From Halomonas shengliensis (GTDB lineage Bacteria; Pseudomonadota; Gammaproteobacteria; Pseudomonadales; Halomonadaceae), in assembly GCF_900104135.1 (NCBI RefSeq), contig NZ_FNIV01000001.1, positions 124,001 through 188,000 of the forward strand: a stretch of DNA of 64,000 nucleotides, read 5' to 3'. How positions within the stretch are numbered: position 1 is the first letter of the stretch; each line of letters begins with the position of its first letter. The notes beneath the pieces are model-generated. The model saw nothing but the letters and a program-made list of their open reading frames with translations, did no database searches and was not told the DNA's origin. The position numbers were made by a program, and so were the translations under genes. Positions 51,453 through 59,530 of this stretch are shown in pieces.

Positions 51453-52378
51453 TGGCGCCTGGGGCTTCATCGGGGCTCTCCCACCGGCAGCAGGGCCTGC
51501 TCCTGACCGGTGGCGGGGCCCTTGTCATGTCCCCCGATGCCTTGCTGATCAAGCTCGCCGCGCTGCCCGATGCCGAGATCCTGATGTGGCGAGGCTTCCT
51601 TTCCGGGCTGGGCTTCTTCCTGATCGCCCTGGCCCGTCATGGGCGAGGCATCCTGGGCGTCTACCGCCGATGTGGCGGCACCGGCATCGCCGTGGCGCTG
51701 CTGTTCAGCCTGACTACCTGCGGCTTTGTGCTGGGCAATCAGTACACCAAGGCCGGCAATGTCCTGATGATCCTTGCCGCCGCGCCCCTGATCGCGGCGC
51801 TGTTCTCGCGCCTCATCCTCAACGAGCGGTTGCCGCGGCGTACCTGGCTGGCGATCGGCGCCTGCATGCTGGGTATCGGCATGATCGTGATCGATGATGC
51901 CGGCGCGGGCAGCTGGCTCGGCAACGGCTTCGCCCTGATAGCGGCAACGACGCTTGCGCTCAACTTCACGCTTTGCCGACGCCGGCCGGGAATCGACATG
52001 AGCCCCATGCTGGTGTTCAACGGGCTGATCGTCGGTAGCGGAGCGTCGCTCGTTCTGCTGCTGGGCAGTGGGCATCTGCCACTGCCTGGTCTACAAAGTG
52101 GCGCTTATGTCGTGCTGCTGTGCCTGTTCATCGTGCCGGTCGGTGTCACCCTGCTGCAGCGCGGGCCGCTCTACTTGCCGGCGGCCGAGGTGGGCCTGCT
52201 GCTGTTGCTCGAGGTGGTGGTGGGCACGCTGTGGGCCTGGGGCATCCTGGGTGAGCGGCCCAGTGCCGTGGCGCTGTTGGGCGGCGCCCTGGTGCTGGGG
52301 ACATTGACAGCGAAAGGGTTATACGAGCGGCAGTTGGAATACCAGGCGGCCCGCTCAGTGGGTCGTCCAGGCATTTGA
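51452..52378 (+). CDS. EamA/DMT-family transporter (end of tetronate operon)
   Basis: A 308-residue membrane protein with ten hydrophobic helices in two EamA repeats (first about residues 14-145, second 155-290). ATG 51452 overlaps the preceding stop by one base (TGATG), so it is translationally coupled. EamA proteins often export metabolites. In this operon it may expel an excess intermediate, or be a second importer. The last transmembrane segments (LLLLLEVVVGTLWAWGILGERP) are the typical end of the second repeat. The 176 bp after it hold no clear terminator. Confidence 0.82.
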   Translation: MAPGASSGLSHRQQGLLLTGGGALVMSPDALLIKLAALPDAEILMWRGFLSGLGFFLIALARHGRGILGVYRRCGGTGIAVALLFSLTTCGFVLGNQYTKAGNVLMILAAAPLIAALFSRLILNERLPRRTWLAIGACMLGIGMIVIDDAGAGSWLGNGFALIAATTLALNFTLCRRRPGIDMSPMLVFNGLIVGSGASLVLLLGSGHLPLPGLQSGAYVVLLCLFIVPVGVTLLQRGPLYLPAAEVGLLLLLEVVVGTLWAWGILGERPSAVALLGGALVLGTLTAKGLYERQLEYQAARSVGRPGI

Positions 52379-52554
52379 CCCTGAGTCGAGAGCCCGCGTG
52401 TTGGTCCCTGCTGGTGCGAACCGGATGACTTCCAGGGGACACACGCCATTTCTGTGGTGCGCCGGGCCATGCGGGTCTGCTGTGTCTGCGGTCGTGTGAA
52501 CGGCTGGCGACGAGGGTTACACTGTCTTCATCCCGAGCAGCGGAGCCCCCGGCC

Positions 52555-53859
52555 GTGAACGTCATCATGTTTACCAACACCTACCTGCCGATCGTCGGCG
52601 GGGTCAGCGAGTCCGTGCAGCGCCTGGCGGTGAGCCTGCGCGAGCTCGGCCACCGGGTGCTGGTGGTGGCGCCGCGCCTGGATGGCCAGGCGGAGACGGA
52701 GGAGGGCGTGGTGCGGGTCGCGGCGGTGCAGCACTTCAACGGCAGCGACTTCTCGCTGCCGGTGCCGATTCCCGGCCAGCTCCATGAGGCGGTGGAGGCC
52801 TTCGACCCGGACATCGTGCACTCCCATCACCCCTTCCTGCTCGGCGACACCGCGGCACGCACCGCCGAGACCTACGGCCTGCCGCTGGTGTTCACCCACC
52901 ACACCCTCTACGAGCACTACACCCACTACGTGCCCGGCGACTCGCCGCGCATGCAGCGCTTCGCCGTGGCGCTGGCCACCGAGTACACCCGGCTGTGCGA
53001 CGAGGTGATCGCGCCCAGCGAGAGCATCCGTCGGCTGCTGATCGAGCGCGGCGCCAACGCGGCGATCAGCGTGGTGCCGAGCGGCGTGGACATGTCTCGC
53101 TTCGCCGCCGGCGACGGGCGAGCCTGGCGCGAGCGGCTGGGAATCCCCGAGGAGGCCTGCGTGGTCGGCCACCTGGGGCGGCTGGCCTTCGAGAAGAACC
53201 TCGACTTCCTGGCGCGCGCCGTCGGCCTGGCGCTGGAGCGCGACGAGCGCCTCCACTGCCTGGTGGTGGGGGAGGGGGAGGCGCGCCCGGCCATGGAGGC
53301 GTGCTTCGATGAGGCCGGCGTCGGCGCGCGGGTGCACTTCACCGGGCGGCTGCAGGGCCAGGCGCTGATCGATGCCTACCACGCCATGGACCTCTTCGCC
53401 TTCGCCTCCCACAGCGAGACCCAGGGCATGGTGGTGGCCGAGGCCATGGCCACCGGGTTGCCGGTGGTGGCCCTGGATGCCCCCGGGGTGCGAGAGGTGG
53501 TGCGGGACGGCGAGAACGGCTGCCTGCTGGAGGCCGACGATGCCGAGGCGATGGCCGCGGCCCTGGCGGCGCTGGTCGAGCCCGCGGCGCGTGCGCCCCT
53601 GGCAGAGGGGGCGGAGCGGACCGCGGCGGCCTTCGACGAGGCGCGTTGTGCCGAGCGCTGTCTCGAGGTCTATCGGCGTGCCATCGCCGCCGGCGGTCCC
53701 TTCACTCATGCCGAGGAGGGGGGCTGGGAGCGGGTGCGCCACCGCCTGGGGGCGGAGTGGCAGATGCTCCGCCACCGTGGCCGGGTGCTGGGCAAGCTGG
53801 TCCACGCCACCTGGGAGGAGGAGCGCCCCGACTGGTGGCCCGGCGGGCCGGCGAAGTGA
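52555..53859 (+). CDS. glycosyltransferase family 4
   Basis: A 434-residue GT-B glycosyltransferase resembling the 1,2-diacylglycerol 3-glucosyltransferase and mannosyltransferase groups. The N-terminus is MFTNTYLPIVGGVSESVQRLA. The donor-binding domain has VGHLGRLAFEKNLDFLARA and the EX7E-type segment FAFASHSETQGMVVAEAMATGLPVV. GTG 52555 is the start, three codons before an ATG at 52567. Its stop abuts that of the next gene exactly (TGATCA), so the two converge with no gap. The acceptor is unknown; a glycolipid is likely. Confidence 0.85.
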   Translation: MNVIMFTNTYLPIVGGVSESVQRLAVSLRELGHRVLVVAPRLDGQAETEEGVVRVAAVQHFNGSDFSLPVPIPGQLHEAVEAFDPDIVHSHHPFLLGDTAARTAETYGLPLVFTHHTLYEHYTHYVPGDSPRMQRFAVALATEYTRLCDEVIAPSESIRRLLIERGANAAISVVPSGVDMSRFAAGDGRAWRERLGIPEEACVVGHLGRLAFEKNLDFLARAVGLALERDERLHCLVVGEGEARPAMEACFDEAGVGARVHFTGRLQGQALIDAYHAMDLFAFASHSETQGMVVAEAMATGLPVVALDAPGVREVVRDGENGCLLEADDAEAMAAALAALVEPAARAPLAEGAERTAAAFDEARCAERCLEVYRRAIAAGGPFTHAEEGGWERVRHRLGAEWQMLRHRGRVLGKLVHATWEEERPDWWPGGPAK

Positions 53860-54552
53860 TCAGCGCCGGCGGCGGTCGGCCCAGCGCTTGAGCGCCACCA
53901 GCAGCAGCACCGCCAGCAGCAGGCCACCGGCCCCCCAGGCGAGCTCGCCGCGACTCTCGGCGGTGGCCAGCTCCCCCAGCTGGCTGCCCAGCAGCGTGAC
54001 CCCGGCGAGCCCGGGGGCGATCCCCAGCGCCGAGCCCACCAGATAGTCGCGCAGGCGCAGGCGAAAGGCGCCGGCCATCATGTTGGTGAGGGTGAAGGGG
54101 GCCAGCGGCAGCAGGTTGACGACGGTCATGGTGCGGATGCCGCGCCCGGAGAGGTAGCGCGAGATCCCCTTAAGGCGCTTGCCGCCGTGGCGCAGCAGGG
54201 CTTCGCGGCCGATGCGCCGGCCCACCCACCAGGTGACCAGCGAGGCGCCGAGGGTGCCGGCCAGGGCGTAGCCGAAGCCCCACCAGGGGCCGAACAGCAG
54301 CCCGGTGGCCCCCACCAGCAGGCTCAGCGGGAACATCACCAGCGACGCCCCGGCGTAGACGGCCATCACCACCAGCAGCGTCCAGGGTGCGTCTCGCCAG
54401 CCGGGCGCCGAGGCGGCCAGCGCCCGCAGCGCCTCCAGGGTCAGCACCCCTTCTCGGGCCAGCCACTGCCAGCCCAGCGCCAGGAGCAGCAGCGTCAGCA
54501 CCACCACCAGCGGCAGCCACAGCGCGGCGGGGGGGCGGCGCGACACCCTCAT
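53860..54552 (-). CDS. TVP38/TMEM64 family membrane protein
   Basis: A 230-residue protein with five or six hydrophobic segments of the VTT/DedA-like superfamily. The core domain contains LVGATGLLFGPWWGFGYALAGTLGASLVTWWVGR, the conserved re-entrant glycine-rich loop, and VVNLLPLAPFTLTNMMAGAFRLRLRDYLVGSALGIAPG. Members are thought to be lipid scramblases or envelope transporters. It overlaps ltaE by 4 bp, so it is coexpressed with it. Its stop abuts that of the glycosyltransferase. Confidence 0.82.
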   Translation of the reverse strand: MRVSRRPPAALWLPLVVVLTLLLLALGWQWLAREGVLTLEALRALAASAPGWRDAPWTLLVVMAVYAGASLVMFPLSLLVGATGLLFGPWWGFGYALAGTLGASLVTWWVGRRIGREALLRHGGKRLKGISRYLSGRGIRTMTVVNLLPLAPFTLTNMMAGAFRLRLRDYLVGSALGIAPGLAGVTLLGSQLGELATAESRGELAWGAGGLLLAVLLLVALKRWADRRRR

Positions 54553-55562
54553 GCCCGTTGCCGGGCCAGGTAGTCGCCCAGCGCCTCGAGCACCCGCTCG
54601 ATGGCGTCGTCATCGAGGTCGCGGTGCACCACCAGGCGGGTGGCGTAGAGCAGCTCGACGAGGATCCCGCGCTCGGCGAGCCAGGCGCGCAGCGGGGCGA
54701 CGTGGCGCTCGGGCACGCGCAGGAACACCATGTTGGTGGCCTGGTAGGCCACCTCGAGCTCGGGCAGCGCGCGGATCCCCTCGGCCAGATGCGCGGCACG
54801 GCGGTGGTCGGCGGCAAGGTCGGCCACGTGGTGGTCCAGCGCATGGTGGCAGGCGGCGGCGATGATGCCGGACTGGCGCATGCCGCCGCCCAGCACCTTG
54901 CGCCAGCGCCGGGCGCTGTCGATCAGCTCGCGGGAGCCCGCCAGGGCCGAGCCCACCGGGGCGCCGAGCCCCTTGGAGAAGCACAGCGAGACCGAGTCGA
55001 AGGGCGCGCAGAGCGCGGCAAGCGGGGTGTCGCTTGCCACCGCGGCATTGAACAGCCGGGCGCCGTCGAGGTGGGTGGCCAGGCCGTGCTCCCGGGCCAG
55101 CGCGGTGGCCGCCGCCACGTAGTCGGGGTCGAGGACCTTGCCGCCGATGGTGTTCTCCAGCGCCAGCAGGCGGGTGCGGGCGAAGTGGAAGTCGTCGGGC
55201 TTGATCGCCGCGCGGATGCGCTCCAGCGGCAGCGAGCCGTCCTCGGCGTGCTCAAGCGGCTGGGGCTGGATGCCGCCGAGCACCGCGGCACCGCCGCCCT
55301 CGTACTTGTAGGTGTGGGCCTGCTGGCCGGCGAGGTATTCGTCGCCGCGCTGGCAGTGGGCGAGCAGGGCGGCCAGGTTGCTCTGGGTGCCGCTGGGGAA
55401 GAGCAGGGCGGCGGCCTTGCCGGCGCGTTCGGCCACCGCGGCCTCGAAGCGCGCCACGCTGGGGTCGTCGCCCCAGACGTCGTCGCCCACCGGGGCGGCA
55501 TGCATGGCGTCGCGCATGGCGGCGCTGGGGCGGGTGACGGTGTCGCTGCGCAGGTCGATCAT
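54549..55562 (-). CDS. ltaE: low-specificity L-threonine aldolase
   Basis: A 337-residue PLP enzyme that cleaves L-threonine and L-allo-threonine to glycine and acetaldehyde. PLP-Lys197 lies in CFSKGLGAPVGS, the same number as in E. coli LtaE. Further motifs are MIDLRSDTVTRPSAAM at the N-terminus, LENTIGGKV and THLDGARLFNA with the PLP Asp. The ATG follows AGGAGGCGCC. It lies in a leftward run with mtfA upstream and a TVP38 gene overlapping at its end. Confidence 0.93.
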   Translation of the reverse strand: MIDLRSDTVTRPSAAMRDAMHAAPVGDDVWGDDPSVARFEAAVAERAGKAAALLFPSGTQSNLAALLAHCQRGDEYLAGQQAHTYKYEGGGAAVLGGIQPQPLEHAEDGSLPLERIRAAIKPDDFHFARTRLLALENTIGGKVLDPDYVAAATALAREHGLATHLDGARLFNAAVASDTPLAALCAPFDSVSLCFSKGLGAPVGSALAGSRELIDSARRWRKVLGGGMRQSGIIAAACHHALDHHVADLAADHRRAAHLAEGIRALPELEVAYQATNMVFLRVPERHVAPLRAWLAERGILVELLYATRLVVHRDLDDDAIERVLEALGDYLARQRA

Positions 55563-55590
55563 CGGCGCCTCCTGGGGAACGGGCGGTGGG

Positions 55591-56430
55591 TCAGTGGCGC
55601 TCGGGGTGGGCCGTCAGGGGCCGCAGCTGATACTCGGCCGGCAGGCGGGCCAGCGGGGCCTGGCGGAAGTAGCGGCCGAGCAGTTCGAAGAGCGCCGGGT
55701 AGGCATCATGCAACAGGTCGGGGGCGGTGAAGAAGGCCTCGCAGCACACCGCGAAGCACTCGCCGGGATGGGTGGCGGCGTAGTCGTCGATGGGCGTGGC
55801 CTCGCCGCGTTCGAGCCGCGCCTGGAGGTCGTCCCACACCGCCATGAACAGCCGGTGCCACTCCCGCGGGTCGATCTCGGCGGGCAGCGGCGGGAAGCCG
55901 TCGACGTCCAGCGAGTTGCCCAGGTCGAGCTTGTGGGCGAACTCGTGGATCAGCACGTTGAAGCCCGAGAAGTCGCCGCTCTCCATCAGGTCGGGGAAGG
56001 CCACCACCACCGGCCCCTGGTGGGAGGTCTCGCCGGCACGTTCGTCGTCGTACTCGTGCATCACGCCGAACTCGTCCATCTCCTCCACCCGGCGCTGGAA
56101 GGCATCGGGCAGCACCAGCACCTCGTGGACGTTGGCGAAGGCCTCATGGTGCTCTTCCTCGGACCAGCCCAGGGTCAGCAGGCCGGCCTGGGCGGCCAGC
56201 GCCAGCCGCGCGGGCAGGTCGAAGGGCGTGACCTCGGCGAGCTCGGGGTGCAGGGTGACCCGCTTGGCGTGCAGGAAGCGCCAGGCGCGCCGGCCCAGGC
56301 ATGCGGCCTCCTCCTCGGCCAGGGCGGCCAGCAGCGGCACGCGCCCACGGGCCTCGGCCCAGGCCGCCTCGGGGAAGGGGTGGCGCGCCGCGAAGCGCTG
56401 CTCGCGCCAGCGGCGCAGGCGATCCAGCAT
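55591..56430 (-). CDS. mtfA: zinc-dependent peptidase MtfA
   Basis: A 279-residue cytosolic metallopeptidase that in E. coli binds the repressor Mlc and so modulates glucose PTS expression. The metal site is HEFAHKLD (His162, Glu163, His166), and a later Glu (GECFAVCCEAFF, about residue 224) is the third ligand. The length is close to the E. coli protein (265). The ATG lacks a strong ribosome site. Overall conservation from LHPELAEVTPFDL through SEEEHHEAF is as expected. Confidence 0.9.
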   Translation of the reverse strand: MLDRLRRWREQRFAARHPFPEAAWAEARGRVPLLAALAEEEAACLGRRAWRFLHAKRVTLHPELAEVTPFDLPARLALAAQAGLLTLGWSEEEHHEAFANVHEVLVLPDAFQRRVEEMDEFGVMHEYDDERAGETSHQGPVVVAFPDLMESGDFSGFNVLIHEFAHKLDLGNSLDVDGFPPLPAEIDPREWHRLFMAVWDDLQARLERGEATPIDDYAATHPGECFAVCCEAFFTAPDLLHDAYPALFELLGRYFRQAPLARLPAEYQLRPLTAHPERH

Positions 56431-56445
56431 CGCTTAGGCGCCTCC

Positions 56446-58017
56446 TCAGTTCTCGTCGAGGTCGGCCCCGGACTTCCACGACCAGTCGCGCCAGCGCAGG
56501 TCGAAGAGGTCCTTGCGGCGATCCTTGAGGTTGGTCACCGAGCCCTCGTTGCGCACCATGGTCAGCCGCGTCAGGTCGAGGTCCGAGAACATGATCATCT
56601 CGGTGTTGGGCGTGGTCTCGGAGAGCACGGCGTCGTGGGGGAAGGCGAAGTCCGAGGGCGAGAAGACCGATGACTGAGCGTACTGGATCTCCATGTTCTC
56701 GATGGAGGGCACGTTGCCCACGCTGCCACACAGCACCACGTAGCACTCGTTCTCGATGGCCCGGGCCTGGGCGCAGTGACGCACCCGCAGGTAGCCGTTC
56801 TTGGTATCGGTCCAGAAGGGCACGAAGAGGATGTCCATCTCCTGCTCGGCCAGCAGCCGCGGCAGCTCCGGGAACTCCACGTCGTAGCAGATCAGGATGC
56901 CGATGCGCCCGGCGTCGGTGTCGAACACCTGGAGGTCGTCGCCGCCCTCGATCACCCAGTCGCGGCGCTCCTGGGGGGTGATGTGCAGCTTGGCCTGGCG
57001 CTCCAGGGTGCCGTCGCGGTGGCACAGGTAGGCGACGTTGTAGAGGCGGTCGTCCTCGCCCACCTCGATCATCGAGCCGGCGATGATGTTGATGTTGCAG
57101 GAGACCGCCATGCGCGAGAGCTCGGTCTTGAACTGCTCGGTGAAGCTGGCCAGGAAGCGGATGGCGGCCATCTGGTCCTGCTGGGCGGCGCGGTCCTGCA
57201 GGCCCATCAGCGGCGCGTTGAACAGCTCCGGGAAGACCGCGAAGTCGCTCTTGTAGTCGGCGAGGGCATCGACGAAGTACTCCACCTGCTGCAGCACCGC
57301 CTCCACCGAGTCGAACTCGCGCATCTGCCACTGCACGGCGCCGACCCGCACCTGGGTCTTGCGGGTGTCGAGCACCAGTTCGGCGGGCTCGTAGAGGAAG
57401 TTGTTCCACTCCAGCAGGGTGGCATAGCCCTGGGAGCGCTCGTCTTCGGGCAGGTAGTCGCGCAGCAGGCGCTTGACCTGGAAGTCGTTGGCCAGCTGGA
57501 AGGAGAGGATGGGGTCGTGGATCTCCTTGCGCGCCACCTGGTCGATGTACTGGGTGGGGGTGAGCGCCTCGGCGTGCTGGTGGTACTCGGGGATGCGGCC
57601 GCCGGCGAGGATCGCGCGCAGGTTCAGCGAGCGGCACAGCTCCTTGCGCGCGTCGTAGAGGCGCCGGCCCAGGCGGTAGCCGCGATAGTCGGGGTGGATC
57701 AGCACGTCCAGCCCATACATGGCGTCGCCCTCGGGGTCGTCGAGGATCACCTCGCGCTTGCCGATCAGGTCGTCGTACTTGTGGGGGTTGGTGAACTCGT
57801 CGTAGTCGACCCGCACGGTCAGGGCGATGCCCACCAGGCGGCCGTCGTCCTCGATGACCACCTGGCCGTCCGGGAAGGACTCGATCAGCTTCTCGATGGT
57901 ATGCCGTGACCAGGCGCCACCGATGTCGTGGTAGACGGCATCCATCAGCGACTCGAGCTGGGGGTAGTCCGCAAGCGTCAGGTTGCGCAGCGTGAGGTGC
58001 AGGTCGTCGAGGGACAT
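56446..58017 (-). CDS. GNAT-nitrilase fusion: N-terminal acetyltransferase domain plus carbon-nitrogen hydrolase
   Basis: A 523-residue two-domain protein. Residues ~8-150 form a GNAT acetyltransferase (VLIHPDYRGYRLGRRLYDARKELC is motif A). Residues ~220-500 form a nitrilase-superfamily amidohydrolase with Glu264 (VFPELF), Lys343 (QAKLHI) and Cys377 (ILICYDVEFPE) as the triad. This arrangement is known in bacteria and is annotated as carbon-nitrogen hydrolase with acetyltransferase. The biological substrate is unknown. It lies 15 bp upstream of mtfA, so they are probably one unit. The start ATG has a poor ribosome site (GGATGCACC). Confidence 0.88.
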   Translation of the reverse strand: MSLDDLHLTLRNLTLADYPQLESLMDAVYHDIGGAWSRHTIEKLIESFPDGQVVIEDDGRLVGIALTVRVDYDEFTNPHKYDDLIGKREVILDDPEGDAMYGLDVLIHPDYRGYRLGRRLYDARKELCRSLNLRAILAGGRIPEYHQHAEALTPTQYIDQVARKEIHDPILSFQLANDFQVKRLLRDYLPEDERSQGYATLLEWNNFLYEPAELVLDTRKTQVRVGAVQWQMREFDSVEAVLQQVEYFVDALADYKSDFAVFPELFNAPLMGLQDRAAQQDQMAAIRFLASFTEQFKTELSRMAVSCNINIIAGSMIEVGEDDRLYNVAYLCHRDGTLERQAKLHITPQERRDWVIEGGDDLQVFDTDAGRIGILICYDVEFPELPRLLAEQEMDILFVPFWTDTKNGYLRVRHCAQARAIENECYVVLCGSVGNVPSIENMEIQYAQSSVFSPSDFAFPHDAVLSETTPNTEMIMFSDLDLTRLTMVRNEGSVTNLKDRRKDLFDLRWRDWSWKSGADLDEN

Positions 58018-58054
58018 GGTGCATCCTTGTCTGTCGGAGGGCAGAGCGAGAAGT

Positions 58055-58969
58055 CTAGCACGTGGGGTCGGGGTCCCGGCTGGCGCGGGGGCGGACCAGC
58101 GGCCGGGTCAGGGTCTGGGCCATGATCACGCCGGCGAGGATCAGCGCGCCGCCCAGGAAGTGGAAGGCCGCGATGGTCTCGCCCAGGGCGAGCATGGCGA
58201 TGATGGCGCTGAACAGCGGCATCAGGTTGATGAAGATGCTGGCCTGGCTGGCACCGATGCGGCGGATCGCCAGCATCCACAGGAAGGTGGTGACGATGGA
58301 GGCGGGGATGCCGGCGTAGAGGATCAGGCCGACGTTGCCGGCGTCCACCGGGGTCATGGGGCCCAGCAGGTAGGGCGGCAGCAGGAAGAGCACCGCGAAG
58401 ATCACCTGGCCGTAGAGCAGTACCCAGGGCGGCAGGTCGATGGGCCAGCGCTTGAGCATCACCCCGTAGAGGGCGTAGCAGGTGGCGGCCACCAGCATCA
58501 GGGCGTCGCCCTTCGCCACCGTCAGCTCCAGCAGCGAGAGCGGGTTGCCGCGCCCCAGCAGGACACTTACGCCCACAAGCGCCAGGACGCCGCCGGCCAC
58601 GCCGCCCAGGCTCGGCGGCTCGCGCAGCACCAGGGCGCTGAGCAGCACGGTGAGCAGCGGCACCATGGCGGCCAGGATGCCCATGTTGGTGGCGCTGGTG
58701 GTCTCGGCGGCGACGTAGGCGAGCCCCTGCCACAGCCCCATGCCGAGCAGGCCCAGCACGGCGAGCTTCGGCCACTCGCGGCAGATCGCCGCGCGATGGC
58801 GCCAGGCCGCCGGGGCCAGGAAGGGCGTCAGCACGGCCAGCGCCAGCACCCAGCGCAGGAAGGCGATGCTGCTGGGGGCGATGGCGCCGACGGTGAGCTG
58901 GTTGATGGTCATGTTGCCCGACCAGATCAGCACGGCGCCGAGCGGCGCCAGGAAGGCAAGCAGTGGCAT
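58055..58969 (-). CDS. DMT-family (EamA) transporter
   Basis: A 304-residue protein with ten helices in two EamA repeats (PLGAVLIWSGNMTINQLTVGAI at the first, DALMLVAATCYALYGVMLK at the second). ATG 58969 follows GAGGATAAGG, so the longer in-frame reading upstream is rejected. It lies downstream of the glc operon behind a strong terminator, so it is transcribed separately. The substrate is unknown; amino acids or metabolites are typical. Confidence 0.85.
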   Translation of the reverse strand: MPLLAFLAPLGAVLIWSGNMTINQLTVGAIAPSSIAFLRWVLALAVLTPFLAPAAWRHRAAICREWPKLAVLGLLGMGLWQGLAYVAAETTSATNMGILAAMVPLLTVLLSALVLREPPSLGGVAGGVLALVGVSVLLGRGNPLSLLELTVAKGDALMLVAATCYALYGVMLKRWPIDLPPWVLLYGQVIFAVLFLLPPYLLGPMTPVDAGNVGLILYAGIPASIVTTFLWMLAIRRIGASQASIFINLMPLFSAIIAMLALGETIAAFHFLGGALILAGVIMAQTLTRPLVRPRASRDPDPTC

Positions 58970-58991
58970 CCTTATCCTCTTCTCCAACGCA

Positions 58992-59016
58992 AGGGCCCCC
59001 GCATGGCGGGGGCCCT
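58992..59016 (-). terminator. terminator of the glc operon
   Basis: A perfect 11-bp stem (58992-59002 with 59006-59016) with a 3-nt loop, 49 bp after the glcG stop on the minus strand. A T-run is lacking (TTGCGTTG). Confidence 0.65.
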
Positions 59017-59065
59017 GTAGCTTACTGCAGCGCCTGCGCACAGGCGATGGCGGGTGGCGATGGCC

Positions 59066-59467
59066 TCAGCCGATGGCGGCCACGCCGGCGCGGGCGACCT
59101 GCACGTCCTGGTCGGGCTTGACGCCGGAGATGCCGACGGTGCCGGCGACCTCGCCGTCCACCAGCACCGGCACGCCGCCGGCCAGCAGCGATTGCATGGG
59201 GGCGGTGACGAAGGCGGTGCGACCGCCGTTGATCATCTCCTCGAAGGCCTGGGTCTCGCGGCGACCGATGGCGGCGTTGCGGGCCTTCTGGGCGGCCACC
59301 TCGGCGCTGAAGGGCGGCGCGCCATCCAGGCGGCGCAGGCCGAGCAGGTGGCCGCCGTCGTCGGCCACGGCGATGGTCACGCCCCAGCCGTTGGCCTCGG
59401 CCTCCTGCTGGGCGGCATCGAGGATGGCGTTGACGTCGGTCAGGGTCAGGGCTGGCTTGGTCTTCAT
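59066..59467 (-). CDS. glcG: GlcG/HbpS-family protein
   Basis: A 133-residue protein of the haem-binding HbpS/GlcG fold, the last gene of the glycolate operon as in E. coli (134 residues). Landmarks are LTLTDVNAILDAAQQEAEANGWGVTIAVADDGGHLLGLRRLDGA and LLAGGVPVLVDGEVAGTVGISG. The function in glycolate use is unproved. The ATG follows AGGAAGACTACTC. A 63-bp gap separates it from glcF. Confidence 0.88.
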   Translation of the reverse strand: MKTKPALTLTDVNAILDAAQQEAEANGWGVTIAVADDGGHLLGLRRLDGAPPFSAEVAAQKARNAAIGRRETQAFEEMINGGRTAFVTAPMQSLLAGGVPVLVDGEVAGTVGISGVKPDQDVQVARAGVAAIG

Positions 59468-59530
59468 GAGTAGTCTTCCTCTTGATGATGGAACGCTGTT
59501 GCAGGGGGTGAGCAGGCTCGGAGGCGGTTG

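Noticed and set aside
53850-53870. Exactly abutting stop codons (TGATCA) of convergent genes
   Set aside because: Striking but common in compact genomes; no regulatory meaning can be supported.
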